The position numbers and the translations under genes are program-made. The notes below the pieces were generated by a model. The model made no database searches. It was not told the origin of the DNA and was given only the letters and a program-made list of their open reading frames with translations. Source: Ailanthus altissimus (lineage: Eukaryota; Streptophyta; Magnoliopsida; Sapindales; Simaroubaceae). Taken from it: 64,000 nt of DNA. Position 1 is the first letter of the stretch. Each line of letters opens with the position of its first letter. The stretch lies in the NCBI GenBank assembly GCA_946807835.1, contig OX327690.1, positions 30,164,501-30,228,500 of the forward strand, in the 5' to 3' direction. This document shows positions 27,901 to 37,568 of the stretch, in pieces.

Positions 27901-29775
27901 CCTGAGTGCCACGGTGGACTTGTAAGTGATCCACCATACTTTGGTTCTACACATGTCACAGACCTTTCATGGTGTGACCACTGGATGTCGCTAGGGTATG
28001 ATCCGATGCTTATGGAGTCCGATGCGTACAGATATGGGATTCATCAGCTCCTATATGGAGTTTGATATCCAGATGCTTCGAGACTGTATCTCAAAAAGTC
28101 TTGTGGCCACAAGCAATCATCCCGGGAAAGAGTTCCGCTAGGGTAGAATAATATGGCAAAGGAGTTTACGCATATTGTTCATTGAGATACAAGTCTGGAG
28201 ATAAGATATGAATGAGCATAAGGGGATTTGACGGTGATAATCTATATCCCCGCACATCCTGGATATCATGACGGAAGGACTATACGTATGCGTTGTAACC
28301 TCAGCTTGTATGGTTCAACGTGCTTATTTGTATATCCGCGACTTGTGCGTGAGGCATTGCTCATGGACTTATGGAATAGTTCCGTTCGACGAATCGGACG
28401 TAGAACCTAGGGAGTCCCGCGATATAGAGTGTACTCGTTGTGCACTGGGTCAGCGTGCCAGATTAAATTGTTTAATCCAGCAATATTCAGCACTTTCACA
28501 AGAATGCGTGCGTGTCTGTATTTAAGTGTTAAATACAACAATTAGTTAATAATTGTTATTTACTAATTATATAAGGACACATAGCGTATTGTGAACCCTC
28601 AGTTGAGTTTATCCAAGTGTAAAATTTAGTGAGACCTACTAGGGGGTAAACTTGGTAACTATTTATGAGGGACAAAATGGTTAACTATGATTATTTAATT
28701 GTTAAATAATTATTTTCTCTCTCTCTCTCTCTCTCCCTTATATATATATATTATTGTTTTATTATTTAATTATATTATATAATATATATTATTATTATAT
28801 ATTATTATGTTATATATATAAAGCAAAAGAAAGAGAAGAGAAGAATTTAAAGAATTGAAGAAGGCCATTCGACTGAGAGAGAAAGAAAGAAAAGGAGAGA
28901 AAAGAAAGGAAAAAGAGAAGAAAGAAAAGAGAAGAAAAAAAGGAGAAAAAAAAAAAGGGGCAAGGGAAATTTCATTTTTCTTTCTACTTCCAATTGGAGT
29001 AATTATGAATTGCTCTAAGCTTTTTATTTCTTATTCTTTTGAAGAAAATGATGTAAATTAACTTCCGACTATTTTAGGGATTAAGAGTTAATCTCAGGCT
29101 GAATATAGAGTTGCTATTCTAGCTCACCAAGCCCACCAAGCCCACCAAGTTGGTGACTAGAACTGCACGCGAGTTGGTCTCCATGCGGACTTCAGAAAAA
29201 TACGTGTATAACGTTACATGTTTGATGAGTTCTCTAATCTTATTAATATATTAATGTGATTAATATATTTATTTATTGTGTTTATTACAAAATTTATATT
29301 TTCGCTGCGTTAGGCAATAGACACAATTGCACATGCATACACACACGTGACTAAATCTTGCTGCGCCAACAGAATTAACTTAATTAACACCAATAAATTG
29401 AGAAATAGTTGTGATATACCTCTTAAAATTCAAAATTCCAATTTCTTCTTCTCTTTCTCTTCCCTCTATTTATCTCTTTTCTTTCTCTAAAGGGGTAACT
29501 CAACTCAAAAATGAGTAAATTAGGGTTTCAAAAGTGTATTTTTATACTAAGAGGCTAATTTTTAGTATTTATGAATTTGCCCCAAAAACTTTTAAAGTAG
29601 TACAATTTGATCCCTAAAATAAATTTAAAGTTTTGCAAATAAACATAATACTAACAGTATGTCATTAACCTATGCAAACACTATTAATAACAATACATAA
29701 ATCAAGTATCATCCACATACAAATAAAATATGTATATAAATACTTATTCTTATCGATTATAGATACTGGTTACTA
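24998..29775. mobile_element. Older LTR-type repeat hosting a nested solo LTR (tentative)
   Basis: The left edge TGTCACGCTCC and the phrase TTACCTGAAATCACC followed by AATTCAGTAAGCATAC (25434-25485) resemble long plant Ty3/gypsy LTRs. The right edge TTACTACA gives TG...CA termini with flanks GCAAT and GCGAC (3 of 5, transitions only). Without the 27276-29371 insertion and its 5-bp duplication the body would be about 2.7 kb. No coding sequence. The family assignment and ends are inference. Confidence 0.4.
27276..29371 (+). mobile_element. Long solo LTR (2,096 bp) with perfect GAATT duplication
   Basis: Starts TGTTAGGGTCGGTGC and ends CTGCGCCAACA (TG...CA). It is flanked by identical GAATT at 27271-27275 and 29372-29376. 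It contains CT and TA tracts (28710-28815), a 130-bp almost pure purine stretch (28820-28960) and a triplet of CCCACCAAG units at 29126-29150. No gag, pol or primer-binding site is present, so it is a recombination product. Its higher GC content than its surroundings suggests it is younger than the repeat it interrupts. Confidence 0.8.
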
Positions 29776-30422
29776 CAGCGACGTGAGACATGGCCCACAA
29801 TCTCTCCTTACACCTCACACAAGTTGCGAGAAATTTTTATTTTTTTCTTTTCTTCATCCTCGATTTCATTATTTTCTTTTGAATTATTATATTTTTTTGT
29901 CGACAAACTTTATTTATTCTCTATTTCGTTATAATACACTATTAGTATAGTTTTACAAAATAAATACAAAAAAAATATATTGTGAAATAATAAGTTTTTG
30001 AATTATATTATTAAAAAAATATCGTATAGTTATTATATTATTGGTTAATAAAAATTAGCAACGTAATTTTTTACTATAAAAAAAATATGACTTTTAAAAT
30101 AGTGTTTATTTATATAAACTTCTCAAAATCTTAAACTGTAATCGAATATTTAAATTTCCAAACTTTAATTTATTTTGGTATCTTATTAAATTTGGCATGC
30201 ATGGGATAAGCAACAATACATTAAAGACAAACAAAAAGAGTTGTGACACTTCTTTTACAAATAATTAATGATTTGCCATCCGCTTGGCTCAATCGAGTAC
30301 AGAATTACAGAGATCCAGACCCATCTGAATTTGTCAAACCTCCCAGTCCCAGATGTTCAAATCCAAACTTTGACAGGAACTGTGTTTTCTACTCGCCGGT
30401 AGATTCTTGTAAGAATCTAACA
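29776..30422. other. Spacer downstream of acyltransferase 2
   Basis: AT-rich; the last 150 bp are the 3' region of the minus-strand acyltransferase gene. Nothing else recognised. Confidence 0.4.
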
Positions 30423-31511
30423 TCATGTAATAAATGTCAAAGCACGACCGACGGCGTCTTTCACAAACGCGCCAACAGCCGCGTACTCTCGGAACGCCCT
30501 AGCCTCAGCATTACACCGGAGGAGCTGCGGGAAGAACCACCGAAAGGCGGAGACCATCACGAATCCAGCCGTCAAGAAAACCCTTACCACCGCCGGCAAC
30601 CGCCACTTCCATTCGACTGTCGCGGAAGACTTCTTCAGAGCAATCTCAAGCACCAAGCACGCGCCGTGGAAGAGAAAGAACCACGTGATCTCCCAAGTGG
30701 GCCTCTCCCGCCCCAGGTAGTAGAAAATGAGCTCGTGCATGATCGCCGACACGACGAAGGTACTAAACACGGCGGGTAGCGGGGCCCACTTTCGGCCGAC
30801 AACGGCGGGTGAGCTGCAGAAGTGAAGCACGGGTTCGTAGACCGTTGGTCGGAGGATGCTCGAGACCATGAGGTTCCATCTCCTGCCCCAGAAGTCTTGT
30901 AATGAAGTTGAGAGATAGGGCTCGTCGAACTGCGGCTCGAGCTCGAGATTGAAAATGGCGCGAACCAGGGCTGCAGCTATGGCTAGAGTAAGTTCAAGCA
31001 CGAAGAATATGTGGAAGCAGCACAAAAACAAAATGAACTTGGGGTGAAGATAGTGGCTGTAGTCGTATAAACGAATTATGGAAGTCAAAAGGAGACACTT
31101 GATTGCGTAGTTCAAAGGTGATTTGTGACCTTTTTTAGGGTTTTTGGGAACTGGGTTGTCTTTGTTTTGGCTTTTGGATTGGTGGGTTTGTTGGATTTTG
31201 ATTGGCAAGCAAGCCAGGGCAATGAAACGAGGCAAAGAGAGTTGTTGTGAGTGAGAGGGTAGAGGGCCTTTGCCGAAAGCAAAAAGTAGGAGCTTGAAGT
31301 TGGCAAGCCAAGCGATGAAGAAAGAAGTGATTCCTCCGAGATGAATTGATGAGAGCGTTAGAGGGATGAATAGGAAAAGGCATATGATTGGGAGCACACA
31401 AATGAATCTTGTGGAACCTTTTGGGGTTATTTTACCAATGGCATAGCAATAGCTCAGAGATATGAACACCGAGAGCCACACCTTGGTGAAGTTGTACAAC
31501 TCTCCTTCCAT
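30423..31511 (-). CDS. Wax-synthase-type acyltransferase, second copy, single exon
   Basis: 362-aa paralogue of the 19028-20092 protein; the start MEGELYNFTKVWLSVF aligns with that protein's MEFEREIKNFITVWLS. Motifs: WLANFKLLLFAFGKGPL (residues 69-85), LQDFWGRRWNLMVSSILRPT and FVVSAIMHELIFYYLGR with the conserved His, followed by WFFLFHGACLVLE. About eight membrane segments are expected, in the ER. A loop rich in Lys, Asn and Pro (residues about 105-130) is longer than in the paralogue. The frame is intact. The product could be a wax ester synthase or a sterol ester-forming enzyme; sequence alone does not decide. Confidence 0.9.
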   Translation of the reverse strand: MEGELYNFTKVWLSVFISLSYCYAIGKITPKGSTRFICVLPIICLFLFIPLTLSSIHLGGITSFFIAWLANFKLLLFAFGKGPLPSHSQQLSLPRFIALACLPIKIQQTHQSKSQNKDNPVPKNPKKGHKSPLNYAIKCLLLTSIIRLYDYSHYLHPKFILFLCCFHIFFVLELTLAIAAALVRAIFNLELEPQFDEPYLSTSLQDFWGRRWNLMVSSILRPTVYEPVLHFCSSPAVVGRKWAPLPAVFSTFVVSAIMHELIFYYLGRERPTWEITWFFLFHGACLVLEIALKKSSATVEWKWRLPAVVRVFLTAGFVMVSAFRWFFPQLLRCNAEARAFREYAAVGAFVKDAVGRALTFIT

Positions 31512-32530
31512 TTTGTCCGTCTGATTTTGGATGTTATTTTCTCTGCTTTGAGATAGATACAGTTAAGGAAGAGGAAGAGATTTTAAAGGTTACAAAAAGT
31601 TGTTGAAGGAAGTGAAGTTTGTGCATGCATAAATGTGGAACGCACAAGGTAGTATGGCTCAACCACGTTTCTCTGCCGGGGGCTGTTACATTTCCAATTC
31701 TCAGCTCCAAATAACTTACTTTATTTTCCAGTCTTTACCCCATTAACGTATAAATGTGAATTGGTGATCCAATGGGTGGTCGCCACGTGATCAATTCATG
31801 AATGAAAAAAAACATGATTATTATTATTATTATTTGCCTTTTATCTTTTTGACGATGCTTTGATTCGTCTGATATATGTTGGATGGTACCCCATGTGGAA
31901 TTTTTCTTAAGGAAATAGAAGATATGAAAGTTTGGTGAAGAAAAAATACAAATACAAATGGAACCCATCTAAGGATTGTAATTAGATTCTGCGATTTGTC
32001 ATGAATTTGGTGGAACAGTAGATTGTAACTTTATTTGGATTGTTTGTTATGTCAAAAAAATATTATGACCGAATACAGTTATACATGTAAAATGTTGTCC
32101 TAAAATATTTATTTTAAATTATGCATCAATTATTTATTAGATAGTAAATAATTTTAAAAATTATATCATTTCATATTATTTAATATATTAATTTAAAATT
32201 AAAATTTTAAGATAATATTTAAAAAGTGTAATATTATTCATTATAATATATATCTTTCTTTGCAAATTATTTTCGTGATTATAAAGTCTTTATTATAATA
32301 TATATCTTTCCTTTGCGAATTATTTTCGTGATTATAAAGTCTTTTATGTGTGAAGGAAACGTGGAAAAGATGGTGGAAACAGAACTCTATCAACGAAATT
32401 TTAAGCGAGAGGATTGTGATTTTACATGTTCATTTTCAAGATAGAATAAGCTCCCACTGTGTTTTTTTTTTTTTTTGTCTTTATTAAATGTAAATTATTC
32501 AATTTTCTTTTCTGGGTGGTCTAAAATCAG
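31512..32530. other. Promoter side of acyltransferase 2 and AT-rich spacer
   Basis: Contains the upstream region of the minus-strand gene, a (TTA)n run at about 31815-31833 and a 52-bp tandem duplication at 32240-32345. A poly-T tract lies at 32462-32476. No gene. Confidence 0.5.
32240..32345. repeat. 52-bp tandem duplication
   Basis: Two units of TATAATATATATCTTTC followed by TTTGC(A/G)AATTATTTTCGTG and ATTATAAAGTCTT lie head to tail with few differences. Confidence 0.8.
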
Positions 32531-33569
32531 TGACAGACATGATCACCGTCTTTGGATTGCTTTCATTTTCTAGAACCAATGAATTTAAATCATGTACAAA
32601 AACACTCCAATTTACTTGTCCCTTGTGCTGAATAAAGACGTTTTAAAACACAAATCTTTCGTGTGGTTTCCCTCCATATATGTAAATAAAGATGTTTGTG
32701 TAGTTACGAAATTGCTGATGAAGACGGGATTGGAGAATAGGCTACATGTTGTTGACGGAAAATGGAAATGTGATATCACATTCTTGAAAGTTCATGAGGA
32801 TGCTTACATATGCAGAGATAGACTCGACATTTATTGGACCTAAATTTCTATATCAAATTCATTCACTATTTGGTTGGTAAACCCTCAACCAAAAATGTTG
32901 AAATTCAAAAAAAAAAAGAAGGCTTAAGCATACAATTGTTGATGCAATACACGAAATTTAGAACTCAAACTTGGTTAAGAGACTCAGATTTCATTGGCAA
33001 GCAGTAGGCAATTGCAAAATACTTCATTTGTCTCTTATATAAAATCAGAGATTCAAATGCTTTACATGACAAGAAAGTATTTCTTCAGAAAGGGATGTAG
33101 GGTGTTCCAAAAGATGGATTGTTCCAAGTCAAAACTAACAGCAGAAATTGTTTCTTGTGAATATCACCAATGGAGTAAATTTGCGGAGTTAATTTCTAAA
33201 GAACATTTTTCTAAACCTAAAGTGAAGGAATTACCACCGCATGAGATATCTACTGCCTCGAAAGGATCATTATTTTGTTGTGTCTCTTCATCAACTGAGC
33301 AAAACTGAACTTATCTTGCAAGGGATTGAAACAGTCAATGCAACATTGAACATGGGAACTTGAAATCTTCTATGCTATTGATGCTGCTCATAGATCTGCA
33401 TATAAGCCTCAGAGAGAGCAACCATTTGAGGAAGGGTTTCTGACACATGCAAATCCTGCATCTTGTACCTGAAAACATAGATATCCGACATCCCAGTTCA
33501 AGTTATTGTTAAATTTTCATTCAAAACTATGCAATTTTCTAGAAAGAGGGTACTAACATAGTTCTTCAG
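32531..33569. repeat. Tandem duplication, unit A (1,039 bp)
   Basis: Starts TGACAGACATGATCACCG and ends AGTTCTTCAG. It matches unit B (33570-34610) along its whole length with roughly 2-3% scattered differences. It contains a spare copy of the last exon of the neighbouring USP39-like gene (33468-33375, minus strand) and that gene's 3' flank. The left flank ends AAATCAG and each unit ends TTCTTCAG, so the breakpoints share the 4-base microhomology TCAG. Confidence 0.9.
33375..33468 (-). pseudogene. Duplicated last exon of the USP39-like gene
   Basis: Appears identical to exon 9 at 34416-34509 (YKMQDLHVSETLPQM ... EQHQ, stop). It is a by-product of the tandem duplication with no upstream exons. 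It could serve as an alternative downstream terminal exon. Confidence 0.8.
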
Positions 33570-34610
33570 TGACAGACGTATGATCACCGTCTTTGGAATG
33601 CTTTCATTTTCTAGAACCAATGAATTCAAATCATGCACAAAAACACTCCAATTTACTTGTCCCTTGTACTGAATAAAGACATTTTAAAACACAAATCTAT
33701 CTTATGGTTTCCCTCCATATACGTAAATAAAGATGTTTGTGTAGTTATGAAATTGCTGATGAAGACAGGATTGGAGAATAGGTAACATGTTGACGGAAAA
33801 TGGAAATGTGATATCACATTCTTGAAAGTTCACAAGGATACTTACATATGCAGAGATAGACCCGACTTCTATTGGACCTAAATTTCTATATCAAATTCAT
33901 TCACTATTTGGTTGGTAGACCCTCAGCCAAAAATGTTGAAATTCAAAAAAAAAAAAAAAAGAGCTTAAGCATGCAATCATTGATGCAATACACGAAATTT
34001 AGAAATCAAACTTGGTTAAGAGACTCAGATTTCATTGGCAAGCAGTAGGCAATTGCAAAATACTTCATTTGTCTCTTATACAAAATCAGAGATTCAAATG
34101 CTTTACATGACAAGAAAGTATTTCTTCAGAAAGGGACGTAGGGTGTTCCAAAAGATGGATTGTTCCAAGTCAAAACTAACAGCAGAAATTGTTTCTTGTG
34201 AATATCACCAATGGTGTAGACTTGCGGAGTTAATTTCTAAAGAACATTTTTCTAAACCTAAAGTGAAGGAATTACCACCGCATGAGATATCTACTGCCTC
34301 GAAAGGATCATTATTTTGTTGTGTCTCTTCATCAACTGAGCAAAACTGAACTTATCTTGCAAGGGATTGAAACAGTCAATGCAACATTGAACATGGGAAC
34401 TTGAAATCTTCTATGCTATTGATGCTGCTCATAGATCTGCATATAAGCCTCAGAGAGAGCAACCATTTGAGGAAGGGTTTCTGACACATGCAAATCCTGC
34501 ATCTTGTACCTGAAAACATAGATATCCGACATCCCAGTTCAAGTTATTGATAAATTTTCATTCAAAACTATGCAATTTTCTAGAAAGAGGGTACTAACAT
34601 AGTTCTTCAG
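33570..34610. repeat. Tandem duplication, unit B (1,041 bp)
   Basis: The copy contiguous with the USP39-like gene. Its right boundary falls inside exon 8 (at CTGAAGAACT on the minus strand), so the duplication takes the end of exon 8, intron 8, exon 9 and about 0.85 kb of 3' flank. Plus-strand 104-codon ORFs in both units differ at five bases, all changing the amino acid, which argues that they are not coding. Confidence 0.9.
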
Positions 34611-37568
34611 ACGTCCGCTGCACAAAAACCCTGTAGGATCCCTCTTTGGGCTTACCATCATGAACAATGTTGGCGATCAGATCATACTTGGAACGCAGTT
34701 TTTCATTCTCTTTTGGTGTTGGCAAAGGTATGTAATCCTTCAATTCCAAATTTTTCACCGGAAAGTTGACTTAAAAGAAACATCAGTTAGCACTAAGGCA
34801 GTTATCCAGGCTAAGCTGCAAAACAATGTTTATAGTCCTTGAATTCATATGTACAGAAATCGGACATTTCCAACAAATACAGAACTTACCCAATGTTGGG
34901 TTCTTTTCCACAAAGAAGTTATTCTTCGTGAAGCGTCGCATGTGAAGGATCAAGTATTGTGGTAATCTTGTGACATGGTATCTCATCCTTGCCACACGAG
35001 GCCGAACAACCTCGGTCACTGTTTCCCCATCAAACTTCTTCAATATATTAAACAATGGAACCTACGACAAAACCAGAAGTCAGCCAAAGAAACACTATCA
35101 TAACTGTAAAACAAAAATGCATTTCTCTGGTTGCTTCTTTTTCAAATTTTTTCCATCCCTTACCGATTTATTTTATCCTGGCAAAAGTATGACTAAATTC
35201 AATTTGCACCAACCAAGAAATAAACAATAATCTATAATGTATATTGGATATAGAACCCACAAAATGCTGCTTGACTAGCTAAACCCTTTTTGCTCCAGAA
35301 AAAAAAAAATTGCCCAAAAAGCAATCACAGATTTAGTTTTCTAATCTACAGCATGTGAACCAAAATGAAATACTTGATCCTTGACAGAAATTTATCCAAA
35401 ATAATGTGTGCACCCAGTACAAATATCCTCAACATCTTTGAAAAGGGGCAGTGGGGGCAAATCTAAAACTTATTGAGTTTAACAAAGTAAAACTTTAGTG
35501 TATCCAATACCTGGGGTATAATATTTTTCTCCATCACATCTTTGAAAAGAGGTGGTGGGGGCAAATCCAGACCAAGCATCAGGAAAGGCATTCTAGAAGT
35601 TTCTGTCGTAATTTTGTTGTGTTCATTTCCACTATCTGTACTTTTTTGAGTAGCATTCTGGTCATGACCATTTTCTTTCTTCTCAGTAATAGCATTATTA
35701 GGACTCTCCTTCACAACCTCCAGTTTCCCCTATCCAACACAATTATGTTTAAGCACATCTCAAGTAATTTCTGAAAGCAAGCAACAGTATTATGATTAAT
35801 GAACAAGAAAACAGAAAAATGAACCTGAAAGCACTCATAGATGATGCGAGTATTTTTCTTTGAATTTCTATGATCTGTGTGCAGCGTGTTAAGAAGCCAC
35901 GACATAAATTCAACAGGGTTGGACTGTACACCTATTCGAAACCGTTTTTTACTGGCTTTCATAACTGCTTGCAGAAACTCATGTGGGCTGACCTGTAGAT
36001 GCAAGAAACTTAGAAAATATGAATTTAACACTAAGACCTATACTTTAAACAACAATAACCTCAATGTAACCATATCTAAGAATATACCTGTCCTTTAAAG
36101 TTTCGAGCATGCCAAATCTTCCGAGTGAGTTCTCCAAATCGGTGAACAAGAGGTGATTTGCAGTGTTGATAGTTTTCAGGGATAAGGAAGAAATTTCTTA
36201 ATGGAGTAACTCTCATTAGAGATTGAATTGTGACATTCACAAAATCAGTCTCCTTGATGTTATTCAGACCCACCTAAAGATTTGCCAAGAAAGATTATAA
36301 TGAGCACCAGATAAGCACCAAAAGTAGTTGCTTACTACCACTCCCTAAGAATGATTCAAAAGATATTTTCACAGAACTAACAATTTAAAAGAAAGAATAA
36401 AGACAGTACCATTCCTGGAAGGTAGTCTGAACCATCCAGAGCCCTGGACCACAGCTTATTTTTGTCAAGCTGTTCTACTTGTTCCTTGGTAAACCTGCAT
36501 AAATGGTAAGTCAAAAAAATTTACATGTAAGTGCCTAAAACCAGGTGCCCAAATATAGCACTGCATTAGAACCTCTCCAAATGCTTATGAGAATATCTAA
36601 GAAAGAATATCAATCTGGACCACAAGGACATAACTCAACATAAGATACACAACTTCTAAGCACAGAAACACAAATGCAGAGAGAAGATTACACAAACAGA
36701 TGGTGAGGGTGATAAGAACGAGAAGTAGAGGTGCAAATAGAGGCAATACCTTGGGTTTAAAACATGTCGAATATCATCCAATGATGGGTCATTGATTTCA
36801 TATCCATCAGGAAGGCAATAAACTTTCTCCGATCGAAGATTGATGTAGACATGGTGTCCTGCTTCCAAGCTATGAGTATATGCATGAGATTTCTGGCCTC
36901 TTCCTTGATAATACTTCCCACAAACCAAACACGCATACACATTCAAGTTTGACAGAGAAACCGAGCAAAACTTCTCAAAATCAAAATCCAATACCTACAC
37001 ATAACCAAGATTTTAAAATTCTTTCAGCAACAAAAAAATTCAACATTACTTCATCTAATTAAGAATATCATATATGCATACTCAAACATAAATGGCATCT
37101 AAGTATTCACCTTCACAATACATATCTTAAATAAATAAAGCAACATAACCTAAACCAAAATTTACACCCACAAAATATCTACCACATTAAATATGAGATA
37201 AGTACCTGGCGGTTAACAGTATCAAGATAAGGGCAATCCCTCCTCACTTCAATAACTCTGCTTCGCTTCCCTTGTCCATTTGCCAAGTCATCCTCCACCT
37301 CCTCCTCCTCCTCATCATCATCATCTTCAACCCCATGTCCATCTTGTTCAACCTTAGCTCTATTATCTCCACCAAGACCACTATTCAGTTCCCTCCTCCT
37401 ACTGTACTACTCCTCATCAGCATCATCATCATATGTATTAGCTAAGGGCAGAAGAGGGTTCTCGAAACCCAGGTGTGGAGGGCATGGAGATGATTGCTCC
37501 ACCCCTTTCACACGCTTTGAGTGCCCATCCTCATCAGCACTACTATCATTATCTTTCCTCTTAGTCAT
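34416..37568 (-). pseudogene. USP39/SAD1-like ubiquitin-hydrolase-fold protein with two apparent lesions
   Basis: Homologue of USP39/Sad1, a nuclear tri-snRNP factor with a zinc-finger UBP domain and a catalytically dead USP fold. Exons: 37568-37206, 36994-36750, 36494-36410, 36273-36088, 35992-35825, 35729-35511, 35061-34890, 34769-34599, 34509-34416. The protein reads acidic N-terminus, ZnF-UBP (CSVSLSNLNVYACLVCGKYY), then GLNNIKETDFVNV, where Asp stands in for the catalytic Cys as usual in this family, and ends ALSEAYMQIYEQHQ. Lesion 1: codon 54 in exon 1 is TAG (37409-37407), in frame between DDADEE and YSRRRE. Lesion 2: exon 8 must end at CTAT before GTTAGT, one base short of the Trp codon that exon 9 completes, so splicing shifts the last ~30 residues. 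All other junctions are clean. It could be a recent pseudogene, an allele, or assembly error. Confidence 0.8.

Noticed and set aside
28855..29061. Lys/Glu-rich ORF in the solo LTR
   Set aside because: It is explained by the polypurine tract; no start context or homology.
32994..33308. 104-codon plus-strand ORFs in both duplication units (also 34035-34349) as a duplicated gene
   Set aside because: They start with TTG rather than ATG, match no family I know, and all five differences between the two copies change amino acids, so there is no sign of coding constraint. They lie in the 3' flank of the USP39-like gene on the other strand.
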